Below, piece by piece: positions 27,681-38,784 of a stretch of DNA of 64,000 bases. The notes under the pieces are model-generated. The model had not been told where the DNA came from. It did no database searches and saw nothing but the letters and a program-made list of their open reading frames with translations. Made by a program: the position numbers and the translations under genes. The stretch is taken from contig NZ_LN999809.1 in assembly GCF_001517665.2 (NCBI RefSeq), positions 310,001 to 374,000 of the forward strand, read 5' to 3'. The stretch is from Peptoniphilus phoceensis. Its GTDB lineage: Bacteria; Bacillota; Clostridia; Tissierellales; Peptoniphilaceae. Numbering within the stretch: the stretch's first letter is position 1; each line of letters starts with the position of its first letter.

Positions 27681-28676
27681 ATGAGAAATAATTCTAATGC
27701 TACTAAATTAGATCTTAGAGAAACGCAAATTGCAATTAAGTCAGTTAAGGATTACTTTCAAAGAGATTTGGCAAATACTTTAAATTTACAAAGGGTTTCT
27801 GCTCCTCTTTTTGTAAGACCTGAAACAGGACTTAATGATAACTTAAATGGGGAAAAAGCAGTAGATTTCGATTTAAGACAATATGGAATAAATGTTGAAA
27901 TTGTTCAATCTCTTGCAAAATGGAAGAGAAATGCTCTTAAAGAATATAATTTTAATATGTATGAAGGAATCTATGCAGACATGAATGCAATAAGAGCTGA
28001 AGAAGAATTAGATGAAATTCACTCTTCCTATGTAGACCAATGGGACTGGGAAAAAATTATAAATAAATCAGATAGAAATCTTGAATATCTAAAACTTATT
28101 GTTAAAGAAATATTTTCAGTTTTTAAAAGAACTGAGGAATACATTAATCAAACTTATCCTTATATTCTATCAAATAAGCTTCCTGAAGAAATCTTTTTTA
28201 TAACTTCTCAAGAGTTAGAAGATAAATACCCAGGTAAAAGTTCTAAGGAAAGAGAAAAATTAATATGTAAGGAAAAGGGTGCTGTCTTTATCATTGGTAT
28301 AGGACACAATTTAAATTCTGGTGAACCACATGATCATAGAAGTCCAGACTATGATGATTGGAATTTAAATGGAGATATTTTATTCTGGGATGAAGTCCTA
28401 GGGAACTCTCTAGAAGTTTCAAGTATGGGTATTCGTGTAGATGAAGAATCTTTAAAGAGTCAATGTGAACTTGCAAATACTACTGATAGGCTTGAGCTTC
28501 CTTACCACAAAAATGTATTAAATGCAGAACTTCCATATACAGTTGGTGGAGGAATTGGTCAATCAAGAATTTGTATGTTCTTCTTAGAAAAAAAACATAT
28601 AGGAGAAGTACAAGTTGGTGTTTGGGATGAAGAAAGTTTAGGCTTCTGTAAAGACAAAAAAATAAGATTGTTATAA
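27681..28676 (+). CDS. asnA: Aspartate-ammonia ligase (asparagine synthetase A)
   Basis: A 331-residue AsnA, making asparagine from aspartate, ammonia and ATP; a class II tRNA synthetase-like fold. Family sequence is visible throughout: RVSAPLFVRPETGLNDNLNG, VEIVQSLAKWKR, GIYADMNAIRAEE, HSSYVDQWDWEK, SGEPHDHRSPDYDDW and the C-terminal GGGIGQSRICMFFL. AGGGAGGAAAA precedes ATG 27681. No T-box leader was seen. The next structure downstream (28723) may serve as its terminator. Confidence 0.96.
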   Translation: MRNNSNATKLDLRETQIAIKSVKDYFQRDLANTLNLQRVSAPLFVRPETGLNDNLNGEKAVDFDLRQYGINVEIVQSLAKWKRNALKEYNFNMYEGIYADMNAIRAEEELDEIHSSYVDQWDWEKIINKSDRNLEYLKLIVKEIFSVFKRTEEYINQTYPYILSNKLPEEIFFITSQELEDKYPGKSSKEREKLICKEKGAVFIIGIGHNLNSGEPHDHRSPDYDDWNLNGDILFWDEVLGNSLEVSSMGIRVDEESLKSQCELANTTDRLELPYHKNVLNAELPYTVGGGIGQSRICMFFLEKKHIGEVQVGVWDEESLGFCKDKKIRLL

Positions 28677-28722
28677 TAATATTAAATTATTATAATTACA
28701 TTAAATTTACAAATTGGATTTC

Positions 28723-28778
28723 AATCCTCTGTTACTTGTAGTATAATTATTTTATACGAACTAACGGAGGATTTTTTT
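28723..28778 (+). promoter_or_regulatory. Terminator-like hairpin that also sequesters the next gene's ribosome-binding site
   Basis: AATCCTCTGTTA (28723-28734) pairs with TAACGGAGGATT (28762-28773) over 12 positions with one G-U, followed by a seven-T run (28772-28778) that touches the ATG at 28779. The 27-base loop holds a second perfect stem, GTATAA/TTATAC, and a TATAAT at 28742-28747. The 3' arm contains GGAGG, the ribosome-binding site for the following gene. Read-through RNA from asnA would terminate or be poorly translated; RNA started inside the loop would lack the 5' arm. Confidence 0.7.
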
Positions 28779-29540
28779 ATGGACTTGGCACAAAAATTAA
28801 ATCAGAAAACATACAATAGCCTTTCCTTTAAAGATATAAAAAAATATTTAATAGCAAACTTCTTATACAAGGGTGATTTGGATAGTATAAATATTTTACT
28901 TAATCTTTACAATGTTTATGAATCCATAGAAAATATATATCCAAGGTATGTAACTCTTGAGAATCTTAGAAAAGACATAGTTAAAATTTATAAACAAAAA
29001 GAGGGTATTGAGCTTATAGCTAGGAACCTTTCAAATCTTATTCATGATGATATAAATAGATTAGAGCTTTACTTATACTTAGAAGGATATAGACTGGGTT
29101 TTAATTCAAAAAAACATATTAATATGCTTGAAATTATAACCTTAAAATACTTAACTATTGATGAGCTTTATAATAGGAAAAAGCTTTTTCAATATGAATT
29201 TAAAAATGAAGAAGTTTTAGCTTTCAAGAAGTTAGTTTTTAAAGAGATAAGAAAAGATAGGCAAATTAGAATTTTCATAAAAAACACTCTTACTGATGTT
29301 AGGAAAAAACTTCTAAACAACAAGATTAAGAGCATAAATGAGCACTTAGATCTTCAACTTATTTTTAAAAGTCAAGATGATGATGTACAAATTAAAGAAG
29401 TAGACTCCTACTTAACAGATTCTGAAATTGAAACATTAGACAACAAAATTTCTAAATTTCTTTACATAGATTGTTTTAGAATTTTTAGGAATGCTTTTTG
29501 GGATGGAGTTAATGATAGAGTTTTAAAGAGATACAAGTAA
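28779..29540 (+). CDS. Hypothetical cytoplasmic protein
   Basis: Not recognised. 253 residues, no signal peptide or membrane segment, rich in Lys, Leu, Asn and Ile, predicted mostly helical. The sequence runs through YLIANFLYKGDLDSINILLN near the start, then ELYLYLEGYRLGFNSKKHI and a C-terminal KFLYIDCFRIFRNAFWDGV. The helical EGYRLGF... pattern is only faintly like ligand-free helical bundles, so I assign no function. Start ATG 28779 is eight bases after GGAGG within the hairpin described at 28723. It is a single-gene unit ending in a good terminator, upstream of ruvCAB. Confidence 0.75.
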   Translation: MDLAQKLNQKTYNSLSFKDIKKYLIANFLYKGDLDSINILLNLYNVYESIENIYPRYVTLENLRKDIVKIYKQKEGIELIARNLSNLIHDDINRLELYLYLEGYRLGFNSKKHINMLEIITLKYLTIDELYNRKKLFQYEFKNEEVLAFKKLVFKEIRKDRQIRIFIKNTLTDVRKKLLNNKIKSINEHLDLQLIFKSQDDDVQIKEVDSYLTDSEIETLDNKISKFLYIDCFRIFRNAFWDGVNDRVLKRYK

Positions 29541-29565
29541 GGATAGTTTTTACACTATCCTTTTT
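29539..29565 (+). terminator. Terminator between the hypothetical gene and ruvC
   Basis: AAGGATAG and CTATCCTT around an 8-base loop, then T5. Overlaps the stop codon of the upstream gene. Confidence 0.85.
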
Positions 29566-29579
29566 AAAGTGGTGATAAA

Positions 29580-30077
29580 TTGGTAATATTGGGAATTGAT
29601 CCAGGGATTGCAATAGTTGGTTATGGATTTTTAGAACTTAAGGGTAATTCTTATAAGGTTTTAGACTATGGAGCTATAACCACAGAGGCAAAAGTTCCTC
29701 TTCCAGATAGGTTAAACTCCATATACACAGAAATGAACGAACTAATAGAAAAATATAAACCCAATGACATAGCTTTTGAAGAATTATTTTTTAACAAAAA
29801 TGTTAAAACTGCCATTACTGTTGCCCAGGCTCGTGGTGTAGAAGTTCTTGCTGCAAAAAAATCTCACGCTGGTCTTTATGAATATACACCTTTACAAGTT
29901 AAGCAAGCTATAGTAGGTTATGGAAGGGCAACAAAAAGTCAGATTCAAGAAATGGTAAAAATTATTTTGAATTTAGAAAAAGTACCTAAACCTGACGATG
30001 TGGCTGATGCACTTGCAGTTGCTATAACTCACGGAAGTTCAATTAAATTTAAAGAAAGTTTTAGGATGATATTATGA
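29580..30077 (+). CDS. ruvC: Holliday junction resolvase RuvC
   Basis: A 165-residue endonuclease cutting Holliday junctions after RuvAB branch migration. Catalytic acidic residues lie in [13 protein letters not shown] (Asp), AFEELFF (Glu) and [16 protein letters not shown] (Asp pair). TTG 29580 follows a GTGGTGAT ribosome-binding site. Overlaps ruvA by four bases (ATGA), giving the compact ruvC-ruvA-ruvB order typical of Clostridia. Confidence 0.96.
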   Translation: MVILGIDPGIAIVGYGFLELKGNSYKVLDYGAITTEAKVPLPDRLNSIYTEMNELIEKYKPNDIAFEELFFNKNVKTAITVAQARGVEVLAAKKSHAGLYEYTPLQVKQAIVGYGRATKSQIQEMVKIILNLEKVPKPDDVADALAVAITHGSSIKFKESFRMIL

Positions 30078-30658
30078 TAGAATTTTTAAAAGGCAAAGTA
30101 CATTCTACTGACAGGGGATATTTAGTTCTAGAATCTAATGGTATTGGATATATTGTAAATATGGTGGAGAGAGAGCTTCATACTTTTTATGAAAAGGAAG
30201 AAGTATTTATAAATATAAGGCTAGTTCTTAGAGAAGATGCTACAATTTTATATGGATTTAGAGATACAGAAACCAGAGATGCTTTTGATCTTTTGACTAC
30301 AGTATCTGGAATTGGTCCAAAACTTGCCATGGGAATATTGGATGGTGATGATGTAACTAATATTGCTAAATACATAGTTTCAAAAGATGAGAAGTCTCTT
30401 ACAAAATTGCCTGGAGTAGGAAAAAAGACAGCTCAAAGAATTATCCTTGAACTGAAAGATAAAATTGAAAAATTAAACCTTGATTTAAGTCATGTTAATA
30501 AAGAAGAAACAGTATTTGAAGAAAAGGATGATCCAGCAGTTGAGGCTCTTATTTCCTTAGGTTATAATGTATATGATGCAAAAAAATCGTTGGAAAAGAT
30601 TGATCCTTCTCTAGATATATCTGAAAGAATAAGAGAAGCTTTGAAGTTGATGGGTTGA
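30074..30658 (+). CDS. ruvA: Holliday junction DNA helicase subunit RuvA
   Basis: A 194-residue subunit that binds the four-way junction as a tetramer and recruits RuvB. Domain I ([20 protein letters not shown]) is followed by two helix-hairpin-helix motifs ([17 protein letters not shown] and [19 protein letters not shown]), and a C-terminal domain III ([18 protein letters not shown]) that contacts RuvB. Four bases separate its stop from ruvB. Confidence 0.97.
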   Translation: MIEFLKGKVHSTDRGYLVLESNGIGYIVNMVERELHTFYEKEEVFINIRLVLREDATILYGFRDTETRDAFDLLTTVSGIGPKLAMGILDGDDVTNIAKYIVSKDEKSLTKLPGVGKKTAQRIILELKDKIEKLNLDLSHVNKEETVFEEKDDPAVEALISLGYNVYDAKKSLEKIDPSLDISERIREALKLMG

Positions 30659-30662
30659 TAAA

Positions 30663-31664
30663 ATGGATAAAAACAGATTAGTAGAGCCAGAACTTATCGA
30701 TGGTGATACAAAGGAAATAAGCCTGAGACCTAAGTGGTTAGACGAATATATTGGTCAAGATAAGGTAGTTGAAAATTTAAAAATATTTATTGAAGCTGCC
30801 AAAAATAGGTCGGAGCCTCTTGATCATACTTTGCTTAGTGGTCCACCAGGACTTGGGAAGACGACACTTGCGGGAATAATAGCTAATGAAATGGGCGTTA
30901 GTTTAAAAGTAACTTCTGGGCCTGCAATTGAAAAACAAGGTGACCTTGCTAGTATTCTTACAAATTTAAATAATGACGATGTTCTTTTCATTGATGAAAT
31001 TCACAGATTAAATAAATCAGTTGAAGAAATTTTATATCCTGCTATGGAAGACCATGCACTGGATATAATAATAGGAAAGGGACCTTCTGCTAGATCAATT
31101 AGACTTGATCTCGCTCCTTTTACACTAATAGGAGCTACCACTAGAGCAGGAATGTTAACATCTCCATTAAGAGATAGATTTGGCGTAATGTTAAAGCTTG
31201 ATCTTTATGATACTGAGTCTTTAGTTGAAATTATTATGAGATCGGCGAAAATTTTAAATGTGCCTATAGAAAAAGAAGGAGCACTTGAGATAGCGAAAAG
31301 ATCTAGAGGAACTCCAAGAATTGCAAATAGGCTCTTAAAAAGAGTTAGGGACTATGCAGAGGTAAAAGAAGCTGGAGTAATTACAACTAAGGTTGCCATA
31401 AAAGGACTTAATCTTCTTGAAATAGATAAGTATGGACTTGATAATATAGACAGAAGAATAATTCTCACAATGATAGAAAAATTTGAGGGGAGACCAGTGG
31501 GTATTGATGCAATTTCTGCAGCCATTGGGGAAGATAAGGGAACAGTAGAAGATGTTTACGAGCCATATTTAATGCAAATAGGCTTTATAATTAGGACGCC
31601 TAGAGGAAGAATGGCCACTAAGAGAGCTTATGACCATTTTGGTATAGAATATAAGGGTGATTAA
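30663..31664 (+). CDS. ruvB: Holliday junction DNA helicase ATPase RuvB
   Basis: A 333-residue AAA+ motor driving branch migration. Walker A is [16 protein letters not shown], Walker [10 protein letters not shown], sensor [20 protein letters not shown], with a winged-helix C-terminus ([12 protein letters not shown]-type region reads [17 protein letters not shown]). Normal length. Third gene of the ruvCAB group, directly followed by the SpoIID-like gene. Confidence 0.97.
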   Translation: MDKNRLVEPELIDGDTKEISLRPKWLDEYIGQDKVVENLKIFIEAAKNRSEPLDHTLLSGPPGLGKTTLAGIIANEMGVSLKVTSGPAIEKQGDLASILTNLNNDDVLFIDEIHRLNKSVEEILYPAMEDHALDIIIGKGPSARSIRLDLAPFTLIGATTRAGMLTSPLRDRFGVMLKLDLYDTESLVEIIMRSAKILNVPIEKEGALEIAKRSRGTPRIANRLLKRVRDYAEVKEAGVITTKVAIKGLNLLEIDKYGLDNIDRRIILTMIEKFEGRPVGIDAISAAIGEDKGTVEDVYEPYLMQIGFIIRTPRGRMATKRAYDHFGIEYKGD

Positions 31665-31665
31665 A

Positions 31666-32784
31666 ATGAAAAAGATTATATTGTTAGCTGTTTTTTTGAT
31701 ACTACTACCACTTAATATCTTTGCAAAAGAAGATTATGACATGATTGATATTAAAATCGGCAAATCTATATCTGCGAAAGAAAGTCTAAAATTAAAATCA
31801 AAAAGTAATTTTAGAATTATAAGTTCAGATGATCAAATAATAAACAATACTAATAATAAAGAAATAAATATTAATTTTGATGAAAATAAAATTAATATAT
31901 TAGGAAATAATTTTAAGTTACAAAATTTTCCACAAGATGGAGCATTTTTAATTACCTCTGATTCTCCAATATATGTTGATAAAATTAAAAGATCTTATGG
32001 AGGATCTATATCTTTTAGAGTTAACAACAAAAAATTAGATATTGTAAATAGAATTAATATTGACGAATACTTAAAAGGTGTTCTACCTAAAGAAATGAGT
32101 CCAGAATTTCCAATGGAATCATTAAAGGCACAAGCTCTTTGTTCTAGATCATTTGCAATAAATAATTATAATAAATTTATAAAAAATGGCTACAATTTAG
32201 ACGACACAACTAGATCTCAAGTTTATTACGGAAAAGATGTTGAGGAGAAATCCACAAATGAAGCTGTAGAATCTACTTTAGGTCAAGTTATAAAGTACAA
32301 AGGAAAAGTAGCAGAAACTATTTTCTGTGCATCTTCAGGTGGTTATACTGTAGCATCCAGTGAAGCTTGGGGTGGAAACAGTGTTCCTTATCTTATCTCT
32401 AAAGAAGATCCATATTCAACTCATCCTTGGAAATATGAATTAAAAGCTAGTGATTTAAAGAAATTAAATTTAACAGATATAAAAGATGTTAAACTTGATT
32501 TAAAAGATTCAAAGAGAGTAAATAACTTGATTTTTTCAACATCAAAGGGCGATGTAAAAGTTAATGCCAATGATTTTAGAAAAAAAATAGGAAATACTAT
32601 TGTAAAGTCAACTTTGTTTGATGTAAATGTGGCAGCTAATAAAGTTACTGTAAATGGAAAGGGATATGGACATGGTGTTGGCATGAGCCAATATGGTGCA
32701 GTTGAAATGGCTAAAAAGGGAAATAATTACAAGGACATTATTGATTTTTATTTTCCAGGAACAAATATTGAAAAAATAAAATAA
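31666..32784 (+). CDS. SpoIID/LytB-domain protein, exported peptidoglycan lytic enzyme-like
   Basis: About 372 residues with a signal peptide ([19 protein letters not shown]). The SpoIID domain spans about 130-370, with the conserved segment [23 protein letters not shown], whose Glu corresponds to the catalytic acid of SpoIID, a lytic transglycosylase that trims stem-peptide-free glycan. [20 protein letters not shown] closes the domain. ATG 31666 sits behind AAGGGTGAT; the GTG at 31657 lies inside ruvB. A sporulation-type gene at a standard clostridial position (ruvB-spoIID-queA). Whether this organism sporulates is not shown here. Confidence 0.85.
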   Translation: MKKIILLAVFLILLPLNIFAKEDYDMIDIKIGKSISAKESLKLKSKSNFRIISSDDQIINNTNNKEININFDENKINILGNNFKLQNFPQDGAFLITSDSPIYVDKIKRSYGGSISFRVNNKKLDIVNRINIDEYLKGVLPKEMSPEFPMESLKAQALCSRSFAINNYNKFIKNGYNLDDTTRSQVYYGKDVEEKSTNEAVESTLGQVIKYKGKVAETIFCASSGGYTVASSEAWGGNSVPYLISKEDPYSTHPWKYELKASDLKKLNLTDIKDVKLDLKDSKRVNNLIFSTSKGDVKVNANDFRKKIGNTIVKSTLFDVNVAANKVTVNGKGYGHGVGMSQYGAVEMAKKGNNYKDIIDFYFPGTNIEKIK

Positions 32785-32797
32785 TAGAAAGGCAAAA

Positions 32798-34935
<2,138 letters not shown>

Positions 34936-34952
34936 GGCATTAAATAATATTC

Positions 34953-34981
34953 TTGTTAAGTTATGAGATTAAATGTATAAT
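34953..34981 (+). promoter_or_regulatory. Promoter for yajC-SCIFF-maturase
   Basis: TTGTTA (34953-34958), a 17-base spacer and perfect TATAAT (34976-34981), 35 bases before the yajC start. Confidence 0.65.
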
Positions 34982-35016
34982 ATAATTATGAATTATAAAG
35001 AAGAAAGGGGTTAATA

Positions 35017-35316
35017 ATGAATCAAAACGCAATGTTAAATTTTATACCTTTGATATTGATGTTTGTTATTTTTTATTTTTTCCTAATAAGACCACAAAAG
35101 AAAAAAGCAAATGAAATAAACGAAATGCGTGAAAACTTAAAAGTGGGAGATAAAATAATAACAATTGGCGGTATTATTGGTAAAATTGTCCTTGTTAAGG
35201 AAGACTACTTAGTTATCGAAACTTCAACTGACAATACAAAAATGGAAGTAATGAAGTGGGGAGTTAATGGTACTTATAAAAAGAACGCTGATTTAAAAGA
35301 CAGTGAAGAAGAATAG
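35017..35316 (+). CDS. yajC: Preprotein translocase accessory subunit YajC
   Basis: A 99-residue protein with one N-terminal membrane helix (residues about 8-24, ending FYFFLIRPQKKKANE, the YajC signature) and a small cytoplasmic beta domain (VGDKIITIGGIIGKIVLVKE). It associates with SecDF in protein export. AAGAAAGGGGTTAATA precedes the ATG. In many Clostridia yajC and the SCIFF genes sit next to secD and secF; those are absent here. Confidence 0.92.
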   Translation: MNQNAMLNFIPLILMFVIFYFFLIRPQKKKANEINEMRENLKVGDKIITIGGIIGKIVLVKEDYLVIETSTDNTKMEVMKWGVNGTYKKNADLKDSEEE

Positions 35317-35324
35317 GAGATATT

Positions 35325-35471
35325 ATGAAACACATTAAAACACTTACACAAAAAAACCTTAAAAAAACTTATGAAAAAGGCGGATGTGGCGAATGTCAAA
35401 CATCTTGTCAATCAGCTTGCAAAACTAGCTGTACTGTTGGAAATCAAAAATGTGAAAATTCTGAAAACTAA
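35325..35471 (+). CDS. scfA: SCIFF (six-cysteines-in-forty-five) ranthipeptide precursor
   Basis: A 48-residue peptide, so easily missed. The N-terminal half is a basic leader (MKHIKTLTQKNLKKTYEKGG). The core holds exactly six cysteines (21, 24, 28, 32, 36, 43) interleaved with Ser and Thr, the hallmark of SCIFF. In characterised members the radical SAM maturase builds thioether links from Cys sulfur to non-alpha carbons, classically of Thr; T26, T34 and T37 are candidates here. GGAGATATT gives a ribosome-binding site eight bases after yajC. The maturase follows at 35524. The role of the mature peptide is uncertain, possibly quorum sensing. Confidence 0.95.
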   Translation: MKHIKTLTQKNLKKTYEKGGCGECQTSCQSACKTSCTVGNQKCENSEN

Positions 35472-35497
35472 GGCAAGGGAAACCTTGCTTTTATTTT
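35471..35497 (+). terminator. Short hairpin between SCIFF peptide and maturase genes
   Basis: GCAAGG, GAAA tetraloop, CCTTGC, followed by TTTTATTTT. It overlaps the SCIFF stop codon. Probably a leaky terminator or RNA-stabilising hairpin that would give more peptide than enzyme. Confidence 0.65.
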
Positions 35498-35523
35498 GTT
35501 AGGGGTTAAGTAAAGGAGAAAAG

Positions 35524-36876
35524 ATGGAAGAAAGAATTCACAAATTTTATTTAAATGATAAATACATTGTCCTCGATATAGCAAGTGGATCAGTACATGT
35601 TGTAGAAAAAATTGTATATGAAATGATTGATGACTATGAAGATTTATCTAAAGATGAAATAATAAAAAAATTTGCAAAAATTTATAATGAAGAAGATGCT
35701 AAAGAAGCTTATGAAGAAATAGATTATTTGACAAAGGAAGGACTTTTATTTTCTGAAGATGAACACTTTAAACTTCCTAAATACAATCCACAAAATGTAG
35801 TAAAGGCTCTTTGCCTTCATGTTGCCCACGACTGTAACTTGAGATGTAAATATTGCTTTGCATCACAAGGAGATTTTAAGGGCGACAGAAGTCTTATGTC
35901 TTTTGAAACTGGTAAAAAAGCACTAGACTTTTTATTAAAAAATTCTGGAAATAGAAAAAATTTAGAGGTTGACTTTTTTGGTGGCGAACCTCTAATGAAC
36001 TTCGATCTTGTGAAAAAACTTGTAGCATATGGTAGAGAAGAAGAAAAAAAATACGATAAACATTTCAGATTTACCATAACAACAAATGGTGTGTTACTTG
36101 ATGATGAAATACAAGACTTTATAAATGAAAATATGGACAATGTCGTTTTATCAATTGATGGTAGAAAAGAAATTAATGATGAAATGCGTCCAACAACAAA
36201 TGGCAAGGGTTCTTATGATATTATTGTTCCAAAATTTAAAGAACTTATTGACAAAAGAGGGGACAAAGACTATTTTATCAGAGGAACTTTTACAAATGAA
36301 AATTTAGATTTTTCTGAAGACTTAAAAGATTTTTATTCTCACGGCTTTAAAAAGACTTCTATAGAACCAGTTGTTACAGATGAAAGTGAACCTTATGCTA
36401 TTAGAGAAGAACATCTTGATAAAATTTTAAGTGAATATGAAAAAATGTCCAAGGACTACATTGAAATGAGAAAAAAAGATAAAGATTTTTCTTTCTTCCA
36501 CTTTATAATTGATTTATCTCAAGGACCATGCATTGTAAAAAGAACTGTTGGATGTGGTGCTGGTTCTGAATATGTTGCCATTACTCCACAAGGAGAAATT
36601 TATCCTTGCCATCAATTTGTTGGTGAAGAGGAATTTTTGTTGGGAAATGTCGACGATGGTATATTAAATACTGAATTGAGAGATACATTTAAAAATTCTA
36701 ACGTATACACTAATGAGGACTGTCCAACTTGTTGGGCTAGATATTATTGTTCAGGCGGATGTCACGCAAACGCATATTATAGCAACAAAGATTTGAGCAA
36801 ACCTTATAAAGTTGGTTGTGCCATGGAAAAGAAGAGAATCGAATGTGCTATTTCAGTTCTTGCAAATGAAGAATAA
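35524..36876 (+). CDS. scfB: SCIFF maturase, radical SAM/SPASM thioether-forming enzyme
   Basis: A 450-residue enzyme. The N-terminal ~85 residues form a PqqD-like peptide-recognition domain. The radical SAM site is CNLRCKYC (C104, C108, C111), followed by VDFFGGEPLMNF. The C-terminal SPASM domain has multiple cysteines, including GCGAGSEYVAITPQGEIYPC, DCPTCWARYYCSGGC and a last Cys in YKVGCAM, to bind auxiliary 4Fe-4S clusters. It modifies the peptide encoded just upstream. AAAGGAGAAAAG precedes ATG 35524. Confidence 0.96.
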   Translation: MEERIHKFYLNDKYIVLDIASGSVHVVEKIVYEMIDDYEDLSKDEIIKKFAKIYNEEDAKEAYEEIDYLTKEGLLFSEDEHFKLPKYNPQNVVKALCLHVAHDCNLRCKYCFASQGDFKGDRSLMSFETGKKALDFLLKNSGNRKNLEVDFFGGEPLMNFDLVKKLVAYGREEEKKYDKHFRFTITTNGVLLDDEIQDFINENMDNVVLSIDGRKEINDEMRPTTNGKGSYDIIVPKFKELIDKRGDKDYFIRGTFTNENLDFSEDLKDFYSHGFKKTSIEPVVTDESEPYAIREEHLDKILSEYEKMSKDYIEMRKKDKDFSFFHFIIDLSQGPCIVKRTVGCGAGSEYVAITPQGEIYPCHQFVGEEEFLLGNVDDGILNTELRDTFKNSNVYTNEDCPTCWARYYCSGGCHANAYYSNKDLSKPYKVGCAMEKKRIECAISVLANEE

Positions 36877-36890
36877 TTTTTTAAAAATTT

Positions 36891-36914
36891 AGGACCCCTA
36901 GGGGTTCTTTTTTT
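36891..36914 (+). terminator. Terminator after SCIFF maturase
   Basis: AGGACCCC, TA, GGGGTTCT and seven T. Strong. Confidence 0.92.
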
Positions 36915-36938
36915 GTATTTGATAGAGTCTATATTAGT

Positions 36939-36967
36939 TTTACCTTAATGACAATTTTTGATATAAT
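36939..36967 (+). promoter_or_regulatory. Candidate promoter for recJ operon
   Basis: TTTACC (36939-36944), a 17-base spacer and TATAAT (36962-36967). Confidence 0.5.
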
Positions 36968-36993
36968 TAAATTTATACAAAAGTGGTGATTAA

Positions 36994-38784
36994 ATGGAAA
37001 GATGGTTTATAAAAAATAAAAGCGATCCTGGAATTGATTATAAAAAATTAGGAATAAACAATGTTATATATAAAATTTTACTTAATAGGGAAATTAATAC
37101 AGAAGACGACATTAGAGAATTTTTAAATCCCAGTCTTTCAAATTTAAATTCACCTATTTTATTAAAAGACATGGTTAAAGCTTCAAATATAATTTTAAGT
37201 CATGTTAGTAAAAAAAATGAAATTAGAATAATTGGTGATTATGATGTTGATGGGGTTACTTCAACATATATTTTATACACTGGTTTAAAAAGAATTGGAG
37301 CAAATGTATCCTATGATATACCTCATAGAGTCCATGATGGCTATGGAATTAATAACAATTTAATAGATAAAGCTTATGATGATAAAGTCAAGTGTATAAT
37401 AACTTGCGACAATGGTATAGCTGCAAGAGATTCTGTTCTTTATGCAAAATCTAAGGAAATGGATATCATAATAACTGACCATCACGAAGTTCCAAAAATT
37501 GTGGAAAATGGAAAGGAAGTTGAAATGATTCCCGAGGCAAGTGCTGTAATTGATCCAAAACAGAATTCCTGTTCCTATCCTTTCAAAGAAATTTGTGGTG
37601 CAGTAGTTGCTTTTAAACTTATAGAGTATTTATTTTTGATTAAGGGTGTTGAAAAGGAAGAATTTTATGATAGCTTTCTTCCCTATGCAGCAATAGCAAC
37701 TGTATGTGATGTAATGCCCATAATAGATGAAAATAGGGTAATAGTTTCTGAGGGATTAAAAAAACTAAGAGAAACTAAGGACTTAGGTTTAAATGCCCTT
37801 ATTGAAGCAGCAGATATAAGAAAAAATGAAATTGACGTATACCATCTTGGTTTTATTTTGGGACCTACTATAAATTCTAGTGGCAGACTTGAATCGGCAA
37901 AGGAAGCTTTAGCATTATTTTTAGAAAATGATTATTCTAAAGCTTTAGAAAAGGCAAAACTTTTGAGGGATTTGAATTATGAAAGACAAGTTTTAACTAA
38001 TAAGGCCTTTGAAGTTATAGATGAAAAGATTAATAGAGAAAATCTTTTGGATAAACACAAGATTTTAATTATTTATGAAGAAGGTTTAAATGAGTCCATT
38101 CTTGGAATAGTGGCAGGAAAAATCAAAGAAAAATATTATAGACCAAGTGTAGTTTTGAGTGATTCAAAGGATTTAATAAAGGGATCTGGCAGAAGTATTG
38201 AAGAATATAATATGTTTGAGGAATTTTCAAAGTCCAAAGAATATCTTAAAAGTTTTGGTGGACATAAGATGGCATGTGGTTTATCTTTAAATCTTTCCGA
38301 TTTAGATGATTTTATAAAAGATGTTGATGAAAAAGAAAGTCTTACTGATAAAGATTTAATTCGAAAAGTTTATATAGATGGAAATTTAAAGCTTAAATAT
38401 ATAAGTATGAATCTTGTGAGGGATCTTGAGGCGCTTGCTCCTTTTGGCAATGGCAATTCTGCCCCAAAGTTCGGTGCTAAAAATTTACAAGTTAAGTCAC
38501 TTAATATCTTGGGGAAAAATAAAAACTTCTTGAAAATGACTTTATCCCAAGACGATATAAATTATACGGGAATATTGTTTGAAGATTCACAAGTTTTTTT
38601 AAATAGGCTTGCAAGTTCCTATGGTAGGGAAGAAGTAATGGCTCTTCTAAATGGAAGACCATCAAATATTTTTATAGATATAGTTTTTAATCTAGACTTA
38701 AATAATTTTAATGGAAATGTAACTATCCAGTTAAAGATTAAAAATTATAGAGTTACAGGTGAGAATAATGTTATTAATAGATAA
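36994..38784 (+). CDS. recJ: Single-stranded-DNA-specific exonuclease RecJ
   Basis: 596 residues. A 5'-3' exonuclease acting in mismatch and recombination repair. DHH-family motifs: IIGDYDVDGVTSTYIL, CDNGIA, IIITDHHEVP and VIDPKQNSCSYPFKEICGAVVAFKL. The DHHA1 part has GRSIEEYNM and GGHKMACGLSL. The OB-fold-like C-terminus is VKSLNILGKNKNFLKMTL. Standard length for the short Firmicute form. GTGGTGAT precedes ATG 36994. Overlaps relA by 17 bases. Confidence 0.95.
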   Translation: MERWFIKNKSDPGIDYKKLGINNVIYKILLNREINTEDDIREFLNPSLSNLNSPILLKDMVKASNIILSHVSKKNEIRIIGDYDVDGVTSTYILYTGLKRIGANVSYDIPHRVHDGYGINNNLIDKAYDDKVKCIITCDNGIAARDSVLYAKSKEMDIIITDHHEVPKIVENGKEVEMIPEASAVIDPKQNSCSYPFKEICGAVVAFKLIEYLFLIKGVEKEEFYDSFLPYAAIATVCDVMPIIDENRVIVSEGLKKLRETKDLGLNALIEAADIRKNEIDVYHLGFILGPTINSSGRLESAKEALALFLENDYSKALEKAKLLRDLNYERQVLTNKAFEVIDEKINRENLLDKHKILIIYEEGLNESILGIVAGKIKEKYYRPSVVLSDSKDLIKGSGRSIEEYNMFEEFSKSKEYLKSFGGHKMACGLSLNLSDLDDFIKDVDEKESLTDKDLIRKVYIDGNLKLKYISMNLVRDLEALAPFGNGNSAPKFGAKNLQVKSLNILGKNKNFLKMTLSQDDINYTGILFEDSQVFLNRLASSYGREEVMALLNGRPSNIFIDIVFNLDLNNFNGNVTIQLKIKNYRVTGENNVINR

